From NCBI GenBank assembly GCA_024305745.1, contig JAHRBS010000003.1:1054001-1118000 (forward strand): a DNA stretch of 64,000 nucleotides, given 5' to 3'. The position numbers and the translations under genes are program-made. The notes below the pieces were generated by a model. The model saw nothing but the letters and a program-made list of their open reading frames with translations. It did no database searches and had not been told where the DNA came from. Origin of the DNA: Polyporus tsugae. Lineage: Eukaryota; Basidiomycota; Agaricomycetes; Polyporales; Polyporaceae. The number at the start of each line of letters is the position of its first letter. The first letter of the stretch is position 1. Shown piece by piece: positions 50,544 to 62,238 of this stretch.

Positions 50544-53186
50544 ATGCCCCCACGAAAGAAGCAGAAGACTGTCCACAATGTGATAGCTCAAGACCCTCAG
50601 GCAGGAAATCCCGGTGCCTCGTCCTCGGAGTCGGCAACAGCACCGTCTTGGAAAGGAACCAAAAGCCGCCGCACATCCCTGGAGAAGTTTATTGACGGTC
50701 CTGTGGACATCGTAGTCGAGGTACGGCCAACTTGAAGACTCGGATGACTGCTCGCTCACTGTGGTTCATTCCCCTAACTCCGACGCGCCAACCACACATG
50801 TTGCTGATATCTAGGTGCTAGCATGGCTGCACCCTCGAGATCTCTGCACCCTTGTCCGCACCAGCAGCGTATTCAAACACTTCCTCCTCACGAAGGGCAG
50901 ACGCCAACTGTGGAAAACTGTCATCGCGAACGCTACCGACCTGCCTCCTAAACCGCCATGGCTCAGCGAGCCTGCGTTCGTTCATCTCCTCTACTCGCAC
51001 CACTGCCATGTACGTCTTTCTTATCATATCAATGCACTGTCACTGACAGTATTCGCCAGAATTGCGGTACCGCCGCGCGGCAGGCCATTACGGGGTGGTT
51101 CAAACGGGTGTGCTCCAAGTGTATTCCTGAAGTGTCCGTCCATTAGTTTTCTCTCTCGTTGTATTAGCTAACCTTGGGCATAGATCGGTTACGTGGAGCG
51201 ATGCATGGCGTAGCATTCGCGCCTTGGATCAACGGAAAGGCTCAGAGATGAATATGATCTTCGATTTAGTATTGAACGGCAAGCAACCGTCTTAGTATGC
51301 TGTTTTGTAACTCCTCCTATATCCTCGCTAACTCATAGTTGTTCTTGTAGTATGACTCCCATTCACGTTGGCCTGAGGGAACAGGCGTATAGGTGCTCAA
51401 AGACCGACGTTGGCGAATACCTCGAGCGGCTGCGAAAGATCAAGAGGAATCCCGATCGGAAGGCGCGGGAGAATGCGCATGAAGCTATCGTCAAGGAATG
51501 GAAGCAGCGGCTGAAACAACGCCAGAAGGTGGGCTTGTGGATTCTGCTGTAGACTCCATTAACACGAAGGTACTGACACCTGGTTTGACCCTAGTATTCT
51601 GCGCTGCTGAAGGCATGGTGCGAGAAAGAGGAGCAAAACAGACGTGCTGAGCTAGGTGACAAGAGGGGTCAGAGATTCACCGAGTACGTGACAACACGGG
51701 AGTCATTTCTCTGCACTGCTGACCTTTGGGATGCTCAGGATCATAAAACGGCTCCAAGAGTCCGAGTGGGCGAAAGAGATAGAAATTCTCTCCGCTGAGG
51801 AAGTCAGGGAAATGGCCATGTTTCCCGTCGTTCGCCGGTCCTGCAAACTCACAAAAGGCGGTAAGTATGGTTTCGGTCACGCTCTATTTCGACAACTGAT
51901 GTCTGTCGATCCAGAGTGGTCGAGCGTCCTTGTTGCGCTTGACGACTTCCTAAACGAGACGCGTGAGCGTCGACTCTCGGCGGAACGTGAGGCAGTCATT
52001 CGCTCCCGGCTTCACCAACTCGAAAGCGCGATCCTGGAGCATTACGTCCAGCTTCCCAGGACCGCGGCGATGGACGTGCGACCGGACTACATCCAGTTCG
52101 CGCTCATGGATAAGTGCAAGGCTTTGGCCGATGCGCCAGTCGAGCAGACCGTCACTCGCGATAACTTCCTCGCAATCCTACCCGAGCTACACAAGAGATG
52201 GCATACGACGGCGAAGGTGCAACTCGTCAAGGCGGTTCAACGGCACCTCAGGACTCCGAGCATCTCGATCACCACACGCGATCCTCTGAACCTTGCCGTC
52301 GTGGTATTTCTATGCGAACACTGTCGCCCATTCGCATGCATGCGGTACCCCGCGGTCCTTGCCCATGTTTGTGGATACACCAATTACTACGATGACTGGT
52401 CGGACCCAGATCAGCCAAACCGCGACGATTTGTACACGACTGTGGCCAGGCAGTTGCGCATCCACGACGACGATGAGCTGTACCAGCGGGAGCGGTTCTC
52501 CCTGAGCAATGTGGTTGGGGCGCCTGAAGACAGCTACCGCAAGAAGGTGCTCGAGCCGATGTGCACGATTGTGCGCGCGTTGGGTCTCGACCCGTCAACT
52601 GCGACTGCGGTCGACCTAGACGCATGCGACGCACGTTTGAGGTGTGCGACGTGTGTCGCCCAAGGTGGCGGACCGGACGCAATCTATGGCTGGGACGCTG
52701 CGGTGAGTTTCCGTCCCCCTCATTCTGGGCACATGCGGAGCGGACTGCGCGTTTGCTGACATACGTCATCCAGCTTTTCCACTACCACCAGTTCGGTCGG
52801 CACCATGCCCAGTGGGAGCGGGAGCGAGTGGACGGCGCCGAAATGGACAAGGTCCGCGAGCTCGAAGCGGCGAGGGATGCGCGCAAGCTCAACATTCACT
52901 CGATCCAGAGCACATGGGCATGCTCTCTCTGTGCGGACTGGGACGGGAGCGGCAACGCGATCAAGGCTCACCTTTCGCACGAGTAAGCTTTGAGTTCCAA
53001 AATTTCGCATGTGTCGGTTATATTCTAACCCTGCTATTTAGGCATGGGCTGTCGGATCCGGACGCCTGTGTTCGAGATGGCACTATCTATGTCCATCCCG
53101 CGAAGAACACGGTCCTCATGCGGTCGCAGGTTGTCCTCCCCCTAGTACAACGTCAAAGTTCTTCCGGTCCTAAAACCAGTGCTTGA
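50544..53186 (+). CDS. F-box/zinc-finger protein, family member 3
   Basis: Third paralog, separated from the second by the S53 peptidase gene. It begins MPPRKKQKTVHNV and has a Ser/Ala-rich linker. The F-box-like part is GPVDIVVE-VLAWLHPRDLCT with LVRTSSVFKHFLL, weaker than in member 2. The cysteine unit is HCH-NCGTAARQAITGWF to VCSKC, with 15 rather than 16 residues between pairs and the same intron position. A helical, charged middle (ERLRKIKRNPDRKARENA) and ILEHYVQLPRTAAMDVRPDY match member 1. ARLRCATC and the C-terminal finger WACSLCADWDGSGNAIKAHL are kept, the last His again starting a new exon, followed by CVRDGTIY. The stop is at 53186. No frame break was found. Confidence 0.8.
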
Positions 53187-53572
53187 TGTATGATACAGTT
53201 CGAGTATTACGGGGGGACTCAGAGGGGGTATATTATCACTGTAGCAACGGGAAAGTTGAATGAGGCGTGTTTCAATGATGTAGTAGTGGCTGGTATTACT
53301 CGGTACGTACCAAATCGTACACTCAGCCCAGCTCTACGCTAGACGCTCCACCTTTCGGATTTCTGTGCACCGACGTCACTGACCGACAAGTTTACGAGTG
53401 TTCGGTGGGGATCCGGAGGACTTCGATACTACGGAGCAATGTGGCAGTGGCGCTTCACGAGCGCCCCGAGGACAAACAATCCCGAGGCGCTTCCGACCGG
53501 GCCGAAGATGGTACCCGGGATCCGGCTGATGACGCAACACCTTGTCCTGGGTTGCCCGAGTTCGGAGTCCTA
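53187..53572. other. Intergenic region before the MITE
   Basis: No coding motif recognised. Confidence 0.45.
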
Positions 53573-53600
53573 CAGTTGCGGACAGTCAAAGTCGACAAAT
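53573..53600 (+). repeat. Left inverted repeat of the MITE
   Basis: Exact reverse complement of 54257-54284; begins CAGTTGCGGACAGTC directly after TA. Confidence 0.9.
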
Positions 53601-54256
53601 ATTTTGACCGAATTTTCCAGCGTTCCGGAATAGCCAAAAACGGTGGGAAATAGCATATTATGCATCGGAGAGGTCAGAGGAAAGGAATTGTACGAGCCGA
53701 TTTTCCTCCAACTCACTTTTGAGGTTTGGAGGGTCAAAAAATTGGCGTACCCCCTAAAATATTCGTAAAAATCACGAAAAATATGGCAATCGACTCCTTT
53801 CGAAGAGCTGAAGATGATTCCGACAAGAACAAAAGATTCTATTGAGCCGTTTGGCGCCAAAATATTCCCAAAGTTGGGCGTCAAGCCCCGGATTGGGTAG
53901 CAAGTGTATCAGATTCATCAGAAAATGCTTTCTGCGCTGTGCGGGTGGATTAGTGAAGCTCTGAGCGTATTTCCATGTCTAATGTGGGCCCATGTGGTCG
54001 GCGGCGAACCATATCAGGGGACCCTCCGGCCATGGGTGGGCGCTTGATAGGGTGAAGTGGGTGCTACAACCGGTCCGTAGAGCGCCCAAGGGGCGCTTGG
54101 AGGCCAAAGGGACCGTTGAAATGGGCCAAAAATTTGGCGCACCCCATTTTCTCGTGGGAAAAACTTCGGAGGTGTGTTTTTGGACGTTTTCAGCCATTGC
54201 GAATCTATTTCCGGGCACGGCGCCCGGTAGAAAATTCGATTTGGGCGTCAACCCCG

Positions 54257-54284
54257 ATTTGTCGACTTTGACTGTCCGCAACTG
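54257..54284 (-). repeat. Right inverted repeat of the MITE
   Basis: Exact reverse complement of 53573-53600; ends CCGCAACTG directly before TA. Confidence 0.9.
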
Positions 54285-56545
54285 TACGGCGAGCGCGCGC
54301 ATGTCTCGCAAAATTCTCTACTCTGGCTGTCAGTGTGAGAGGCCTCCTATATGCCAATGTCAACGACGCCCACTGCATACAGCAAAAGCCCACAGCGATC
54401 GCATCTTGTATGTTCGCCGGACAAGGTTTGATCTCCACCCTGGGCTTAGTGTGGGCACCGACGGCCCCCGAGCGCCCTCGGATGTGCGATTTCTCGAACC
54501 CGTGGCGCCATGGAGATCTCAACAACTTTGTCGCGTCGACGAGTGCGACAAGCGGTCCGCGTACGTACCCGTTTTCTGTGCCTTGACAGCGACAAGGCAT
54601 ACGGCTGAATGATTGACGTACTTATAGATCTGCACAGTCCCATTCGCGTCTTCTGCAGATCCGTGCGCGGAACAACGCTGGGGCCTCTCCGTCCTCGACG
54701 GCTATCACCCAAGCCGCTCCCGCGGGCATAGAAAGCATTCATTCACCAACGAGCGCATACGTACACCCCCTGGGCTATCAGCCCGACAAGCCTTCCGTGC
54801 CTTGCGTACGTCACATGAAATGCCACAATCTCCGAGTCTGCTCCCCCTCCAACCCCACAACTCCCTTGGCAGAATCCATCCGAGTGCGACGGCCGCTGTC
54901 CGCCACTCGGTAGTGTCGATCGCCGGGGCTGTAGGTCCATATATGCGCGCGGCAACTATCCGTTCTGACGGTTTGACAAACGACGACCGGAGAGCGATCT
55001 GGGCTGGTGATCGTACAGAGTCCGAGGGCGGTGCGCCAAGCGGCTATACAAATTACAAATGGCCCTCCAAACAGGACCTACAATCACTCGTAAACTCTTG
55101 CCCGCCGGGTACTGTATTGCTTCCATTGTACGAGATCTGTTTTTGCTAACTATTCTTGCTTCAGATTCCGATGAGCGGCTATGGCACGAACCTTTCCCCG
55201 TGCATAGGCCACACTCGCGTACACGGATAATGCCAAGTGCGAGCATCGCGGAACCTCCGACGCCACGATCGGGGGCTACGTACTGTACCACAGACGGACG
55301 GGGCAGGTCTGTGCAAACCGCTAGCTGAATGCTTTGTCGATGGTCATGGTTAATACGCCTCTCATGGCCACGTAGGTTGATCCTCCAGATTGCGCTTCTC
55401 ACGCTGGATCTGATTTTGGGTTGTCCAGGCACGGGATGATGTCCATCTTGCGCATCTCGCACTCCGATGAATGCATCCAGGAGGTGCCGCACACATTCGG
55501 TGTGTGCCACAAAGGCAATACCATCCTGCGCGATGATCTCCCGCCCCTTACGCGCTCCGTCTCGTGGCCGATTAGTTCCCTTCCAAGCAACGTTGGAGAA
55601 CAGAACCCGTGCGGCGTTTGGTCGCCTCCGGTCGTTGGCTCAGGTACGGTCGGACTGGACAAGACGGATACATTAGGCAGATCACCGAGATACCCCAGCA
55701 CCAGCCCCACACCAGGGGTGCGGACTGGCTGTGTGTCCAGGTGGGTCCGCGCCGCCGGGAGACTCCATCTACTGCTTGGTATCTCCGAGCCGTACGGAGC
55801 ATGGGTCAACCGACACCTTGTAGGCTCCACACCTCCGCGGGCCTTGGCTGGGGCGGGATAGCTGTGCGGTTCGTCCGTTTGAGGGCACCGCCACGCCCTC
55901 GATCGCTGGTGTGGCCCATCTCGCGAAGGCAGAGGGAGGAGCCTCCACTCCGCCCGCTGAGCTCGATCAACGGCCGCCGCTTCCAATCTCACCCGGGGCG
56001 CCCGCCGAGGGCCTGTGACAGACGCGTGACGACACGCGTCGGTGACAGGTTCAGGCCCTTGAGAAGTTCATGTATTGCAAACCGGGATTCTGCCGACGAA
56101 ACTCCCTCGCCCTGCCGGGGAATTTCTCTGCAATTGACCGGGCTCTCAGCCGGCTACCTACATACCCACGCGCGCGGGCAATTAATTCAATTCTCGGGCA
56201 CTCGGACCTTGGAAGACGAGAAGTCAGGACCGCGTCGCATGGAGGACGGCTGTCCCATTGAGGCCAAGGGGGCTTACACGCTACTGCACAGGTCTTCGCG
56301 TACAGGAGCGGCGGGTCCATAGATACAGCAAGAAGCATATGGCAAACAAGCACGCACGTCGTACAAGGGTCCGTCCAAATGCCCTCTTCCAAGAAAGAAC
56401 CCGCTCGTTCGCCAGAACAGTACCGCACAACAGCCGTGGCACATGCACCCAACTGGGTATGTTGCGTCCCCTCTCCGAGAACTCTTTGGTCCTTTTCCGT
56501 TGTTCGTTTGTTGGCATGTTGAATGTTGATGATATACAGCTTCAG
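54285..56545. other. Gene-poor region
   Basis: About 2.3 kb with long open frames on both strands (for example 54956-55510 -, 55421-55861 +, 55609-56322 +). They overlap, lack known motifs and have composition unlike the proteins nearby. I do not call a gene. Confidence 0.4.
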
Positions 56546-58698
56546 TTAATTGGGTATGCGGATGACGTCGCCTTCGAAGACGAACGTCCCCCGCTCGTGC
56601 AGCGCGGTCATCACCTTCGTGACCTCCGCCGTGTCGAAGTCCTCATGCTTGTCGGGGGGCATCGCCGCGTTCAGATACGTAACAAGCGCGGCGATCGTCA
56701 GTTCGTCAGACCGCGCGTACGTGATCCTGAACAGATGCCGTATAGAGCGCGAGACGAAGTCGAGCCTATCCACACGGACACCGTATCAGTCCCGTCGGGT
56801 AACGCACGTTCCAATCGCAAAAGACAACGCTACGATCACTCACCTCCCCGCGGACGAATCGAGGTCGGCGAGCCTCGGCGGAAGGACCATGTCGATGTCC
56901 ATGTAATCCCACATAGCGTCATCGTCTTCGCTGGAAGCGATGGAACCAGCGCGACCGGGCCGCGGGGCCTCTTCGAGTTGCCGTAACCGGGCGGCGGCAG
57001 CCTCAGCCTTCTTCGTCGCCTTCGCACGTCGCCGCTCCGCCTTCTGCCGTTCGCGGTCCGCGCTGTCACCGCCGTCGTCGCCTTCCTCCATCTCCGAGTT
57101 CGCGCTGGAGTCGCTGACCTCGAGCTCACCCTCTAGCGCGGCGTCCCGTGTCGCACGGAGCTCCGCAATCTCTGCCTCACGGTCCGAGATTTTTTGGCTG
57201 ATCGAGAAATGCATATGTGAGAGGAAAGAACAACATATCGGGCCAGAATGTGTACTCACTGCTTTTCGAGACACTTGGCGCGGTGCTGCAACCACGGGTA
57301 GGCGCAGTACGTGCTGTCCTGGCGGAGCTGGACCCACTTCTGGCACATCTTGCAGAACACACGGTTCGGCTCAACCTCGCTGAGGAGGGCGTCGGCGCGG
57401 AGCGCTGTAGCACGCTGGTCGGCGTTCCGTCGGCGGGACTCCTGGGTACCGGAGTAGTTGTTCGGGTTGTAGTCCTTGAACGCGGTCGTGAAGGTGGCCG
57501 CTGACGATGACGACGACGTGTGCGACGACTTCCCGGATTGCGGCTGCGACTGCGCCACCGCGGTGCGTGTAGATGCGGATGGAAGAGGGAGCGAAGAGGA
57601 CGACGCCAGGGCCAGGAGGTGCTTCGGCGGCGGCGGCACGTTCGCAATATTGAATCTGCGAAGGACGTCAGTCGTGTGAGACTCACGAGACCCTGCAGTG
57701 GCACGCACTTGGACGTCGATGCCCCTGGGCTGGAGGCGGACTGTGGCTGGCAGGTATCACGATGCTGTTTCCATGTCTTGATGGCGGCGGCGTTGTCGTC
57801 CGTCAGGATCGGGATCCATTTCTCGCACGAGCGGCACTGCACTCGCGAGCTGTCGAACCGCTTCACGTTGGGGTCCGCCGAAAAGGCGGCGCTGCGGTCG
57901 TCGACCGGGTGTGCGTTCTTGGCCCTGCAGCAACGCAACGCACGACAAAGAGGTCAACACTACCGCATAAAATATGGGAAACGCCACACAAGTGGGGATG
58001 GGTGGCGGAACAGGGAGAGACTCACACTCGTTTTGCCAGACAGCTCTTGCGGTGCGCGTCCCAGGGGATAGAGCAATAGGTCGAGTTGGGGCGGAGACGG
58101 ATCCACTTGTCGCACGACGCGCAGAGGACGCGGTACGCTTCGAACTTTGCGACGTACGGGTCGGACCGGAGGTAGTCGATGCGCTCCTCCTCCGTGCGCT
58201 TAGCGCGACGTCGCTTGGCCTGCGGCTGGTGGTGCTGCGAGACCTCGGCCGCGATGCCCGGCGCCTCCGCGGCGAGCTGGTCGACGCTGCTCGCGGACCC
58301 GTTCTGGCTGCAGTGACGAAGAGGGGGGAGAGCATCAGGCATCATTGGGGGTGGAATAAAACAAAGCAGGGGAGGGGTCACATACCACGAGTTCCGGTGG
58401 ACCTCCCAGTGCTTGACGGTGAAGCCGCCGGTGTCGTCCTTGATGGAGATACCTTCGCCGCAGGACTCGCAGAGGACTCGCCCCGAGCCGTACTCGTCGG
58501 TGGGGGACGTGGGGGACGTGTTCTGGGTGCCGGCGTCTGTCTCGGACTGGGAGTTAGCGCGTTCGGGCTCCCTGGGACGCGTGGGGGAGTGCGGGGGTGG
58601 TTCCTTGCGCTTCTGCGGGATGCTGGCCGATCTGTGAGCGCGATGGGATCGCGAGCAGGGAAAAGGGAAGAGGCGACGGACCTCGCGGCGGATGCCAT
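56546..58698 (-). CDS. Protein with four C2HC zinc fingers, coiled coil and helical C-terminal domain, unknown function
   Basis: The start is MASAAR at 58698, joined by an intron to SASIPQKRKEPPPHSP. Four fingers of the form C-x2-C-x(19/20)-H-x3-C follow. Finger 1 is CESCGEGISIKDDTGG to HRNSC, its last Cys made by an intron join. Finger 2 is CASCDKWIRLRPNSTY to HRKSC. Finger 3 is CRSCEKWIPILTDDNA to HRDTC. Finger 4 is CKMCQKWVQLRQDSTY to HRAKC. Fingers 1 and 3 have a 20-residue loop, 2 and 4 have 19 and share NSTYC/DSTYC, so a two-finger unit was probably duplicated. A charged coiled coil (ISDREAEIAELRATRDAALE; RERQKAERRRAKATKKAEAA) and a folded C-terminus (LDFVSRSIRHLFRITYARSD; TKVMTALHERGTFVFEGD) come last. 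Conserved Trp before each His suggests a real structural domain. Binding to nucleic acid is only a guess. Confidence 0.8.
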
Positions 58699-60512
58699 GA
58701 GAGATGCAATAGACGCGTTGGGCTTGGTTCTGCGAGGCGGTTGTGGCGCGTGAGTGGGGGCTGCGAGGAGAGCGTGTGGGGGAGGGGGACTCACTCTACC
58801 TCCATCGCATGCCCGTGCGCGGGGCTGGTGTGGACGGGCGGGAGGGCGTCGGGAGTGTGTGGGGGCGCGGGGGAGGCTTTGGGGGAGAGGGGGATTGACG
58901 TGGAATCGAGTCTGGGCGATATAAAGATGGGCTGAGGAAAGAAGCGAAAACATTGAATTCAGAATGGTCGAAATTCCATCGAAAACAAACAAAAAACATT
59001 CCCAGGCGCGAAATTGAAATCTGCCCAAAAGCAGGCGTCCGGGATCCTGATCGGGACGTCCTCCTGAATCGTATCCGTGTGCCGTTACACCCCGCACCAG
59101 GCGTCCGCCCCCCGGCCTCCAACCGCGAACCGCCAGTTGTCGAGCCCCGGACCCGGGGCATCATTCGCGATAATTGCGAGAAATCGCACGGCACAGAGCG
59201 GGCTGAAGAAGGGATTGAAGGGGGTGTGACTGTAACAAACAGTGATCGGCGTCTACATTTTGATTGAAGTGGGATGGAGAGGCGCTGGCGTGTGTTGTTT
59301 GCGCATGCTCTCAAGATGGTCACATTGTATGTTGTGTTTGGAAAATGCTGCAGGCGTCCCGTCCCCCTCGTCCGAGCCCATCGTCGCCAGTCGCCGTCCT
59401 CCAGCCGCCAGGGAGCGGCGCCCACGGTGCAGCGTGCCTTCTCTTCCCGTCCGTGCAGACATCGACGCCCGCCTTCCTCTCCTCTCACGGGGCCCATATA
59501 CCCCTTCGGGCGTGCTTCTACCAACCACACCCCGGCCTTCTTGGCTGCTCTCCCCGGTCGGCCCAGACGTGTGACTTCGCTTCGCGCCATCGACTCCCAG
59601 GGCGGGCCACCATCATGGCAATGTCACTCCCGCGATGCGGCCGTCTCCCCCAGATCCAGCAGCCCGCCAGCCATTCCCCGCTGCCCCCATCCACTGCAGC
59701 GCCGCCGCGTTCACGACGAGCCTCGCTTGCGGGAGCCCTTGTGCTCGTTTTGTCGCCGCGTCGCGAACGCAAAATTTTCACCGGAACGCCGTGACACGTC
59801 CAATTCCAGATTCCAGCTGTCGTTCTCAAATCGCGTCGCCCGGACTCGCCCCTCCCGCCCAGATCGAGAGTCTCAGACGAGGACGACCGCAACTCCGCGA
59901 GAGCCACGTTCCGCCTCGTCGTCAGGCCCTCCTGCCGAATCAGACCCCCGCTGGTGGCGTACGCGTGTGGGGCAATTGGTAAGTCGCGCGTCTTGGAACT
60001 CGAAGCCGCGGGCAACCTAAACGTTCTATCGGGCGAGTGCGGCCCAGGGCTCGCGAGTTCCCACTTGCGTTTGTCAGTGCCATCCGAACGCTAACTCTAT
60101 AGCCGGTGCCCCACTAACGGCGACCATCCACTCGGCGACGAGCTGGCCTGTCGTGACACACGGGTGCTTGAGTTCTGGACATGTCCCAAAGCATATCCGC
60201 CTTCTTGCGTATCGAATGATCATCGCATCAAATCATTTTATTCCGCGGCTCCTCCTTCCTAATAGTCGGCCTCCCGTCACGCTTGCGGACGCTAATCGCG
60301 GCGTAGTGACTTATATCCGATCGCACAGAAAACGCCAGGCCATGATATATGTCCAAGCCTCGTTTTCACGTCCAGCGCGTATGCCCCCGAACAGAAGGCG
60401 GGCAAAATGACGGATTACTATACACGGGCGATAAGAAGTGGGCCGTCGACCAGCGGATGACAGATGCATCCCCGCACGAGAAGCGCATGAGCGCGGTGTT
60501 CTGTTTGATTAT
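58699..60512. other. Intergenic region upstream of the C2HC gene
   Basis: GC-rich DNA with overlapping open frames in several phases (for example 59274-60020 + and 59518-60015 -). None has a recognisable motif. The left part should be the promoter of the four-finger gene. Confidence 0.4.
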
Positions 60513-61781
60513 CTAGACCGTCCCGTAGTGCCCCTCGGAAAGGAACGCCTTCAGACGGAGCACCAGCCCATCCAAACTCGACAACCATGTCGTAAGTTCA
60601 TTATCGAACTTCTCGTGGGAGCCCCCCTGCGTGAGGCGGGCATAGAAGTCGTGTCGGTTGGGCACGGCCCTGATTGCGAGCTGTCGAGCACGTCCGTCCA
60701 TCAACATCGACACCGACGTTGGCCAGTCGACGAATTCGAGTTGGAACGGAGAAGGTGAGCATGGTTGTGTCAGACGATGTCAGTGCCCAGGTATCGGCTG
60801 CAAATGAGATACAGAATAATGCGAGGGTGACGTACAGTGACGAGCGAGCGAATGACAAACGTGTGATGGTGTTTGAGGATCACGTCGTACGAGCGCCGGA
60901 AGCAGACTTGCAGCTCCGCGTCCTTGTCCTGCTGCATGTTCTGTTGTTCATGTGTTGCCGCGACCGCGGGCGAAGGCAAGGTCCGAGAATAGCATTAAGG
61001 TGTACCGTATCAGCGTCCGTTCGCAGAGCGCGTTCCATGCAGTCAAAGGAAGTCGGTCTGAGACCGAACCCACTCACACGAAGCGCTTCGCACGTGAACC
61101 ACAAGCCGCTTTCCGTCGAGCGCGCAGGGACGTGGTGGGCAGGGGCTTGACGTTTGTGTGAGGCGGTTACGAGAGGGGTGGACGCTTACCGGAGCAGGCG
61201 GACGAGGCAGGCAGTCCCGTGGCGCGCCCCGCCGCCCGTGCATTCATTGACGACGAGCTTCTCGAGGGTGCCGGATTGGGCAGGAGCGGCCTCGAAACGG
61301 TGGCGGACGCCCTGGAAGCGCACACACTTCAGTCTTCGTCATTTAAGCTACTCAGAGAGGGGAGCCTGCCGGGGCCAGGAACATACGGCTATGTTGGTGC
61401 GGAGGTCGTTCTGGACAAATGCGAATACGCCGCCGCCCAGGAGGTCTTCGATTTTACGGAAGACGTAAAAAGCTTGTCAGAATGGTTCCGTTCGTTCGAC
61501 GAGTTCTGTCTGGGAGTCTAGCGTCTCACCGAACATGTTCACAAAGTCCGTTGAAGCGAGAAGGAAAGTGGCGGTGTCGACCCCGTCGCCGGTGATCGGT
61601 ACGTCGGCGAAGGACTGCAGATGTGCGGGTGAGCATCGTCGACGTCGAGGTCAGGAACGGGCAGACGTCGTGCGCCAGGCAAGCTACAGGAGCCGGCGCG
61701 ACGGTCCGCCTATGTCTAACGAGCGGGATGGGGCGATTAGGAGGGGTTCTTCACCTTCGCGGTCTCGAAATACGGTGCCAT
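60513..61781 (-). CDS. GLTP: Glycolipid transfer protein (GLTP family), divergent binding site
   Basis: A cytosolic all-helical protein that moves glycosphingolipids between membranes. Seven exons join cleanly to 198 residues, the normal GLTP length. The N-terminus is MAPYFETAK-SFADVPITGD followed by GVDTATFLLASTDFVNMF. Next are DLLGGGVFAFVQNDLRTNIA, GVRHRFEAAPAQSGTLEKLV, LLRGLWFTCEAL, NMQQDKDAELQVCFRRSYDV, HHTFVIRSLVT and AIRAVPNRHDFYARL, ending FLSEGHYGTV. Of the headgroup-binding residues known in human GLTP, the Asp (D51), Asn (N55) and His (H134) are kept, but the Lys position is Gly58 and the Trp position is Arg95. The block at residues 81-94 is also unlike the usual conserved sequence. 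It may bind a different lipid, or be losing function. No stop or splice defect was seen. Confidence 0.9.
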
Positions 61782-62061
61782 GTCGACGGTGGTGAAAGGA
61801 GGAGAAAGGATGAGGTGTCAGGCGGCCTAGAGAGAGGGAAGTACGGTGAGCATAGCTGCGGTGCGTGGAGGAGGGCTCGCCGACACGGAGGATGGGGCAA
61901 GGCAGACGCGTCGCATGTAGTATACAGCACTCAGACTCGAGACACGCGCACTGGGGCCCGGGGAACTAAGATGGTTCGGCAGCGGCCGACAGGCCCCATC
62001 GCGCAGATCGATATCTCGTCAACGCCGATTAGTACTTACCGGCGGAATGGCGGGATGTGTA

Positions 62062-62086
62062 CAGTAGACACCCTCTTAACGCATAC
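62062..62086 (+). repeat. Left inverted repeat of pogo copy 2
   Basis: Same 25 bases as 1955-1979. Confidence 0.93.
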
Positions 62087-62238
62087 CCCTCGGGAAGGGG
62101 TCCGTGGTATGTGTTATTAGGGGTCATGGGTTATGGGAGGCGTCGATATTAGGCGCCCACCAAGGGACGAGACTTCTGATTATAGGCGCCCACCATGTGG
62201 TGGAGTCGTTCGTACATAGGTGGTCTAACTAGACTAGT

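Larger units (their letters stand above)
53573..54284. mobile_element. Non-autonomous MITE-like element with 28 bp inverted repeats and TA duplication
   Basis: A 712 bp element has perfect 28 bp terminal inverted repeats starting CAGTTGCGGACAGTCAAAG. It is flanked by TA at 53571-53572 and 54285-54286, as expected for the Tc1/mariner/pogo superfamily. It encodes no transposase. Internal direct similarities (around 53737 and 54127, and TTGGGCGTCAA at 53873 and 54241) suggest a partial internal duplication. Its ends differ from those of the pogo element in this window, so a different transposase would mobilise it. Confidence 0.88.

Noticed and set aside
55609..56322. 237-residue open frame (+)
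   Set aside because: No motif, Arg-rich, overlapped by other frames; not supported as a gene.
59274..60020. 248-residue open frame (+)
   Set aside because: Three frames and the opposite strand are open here too; Arg/Pro/Ser-rich composition without motif suggests GC-rich non-coding DNA.
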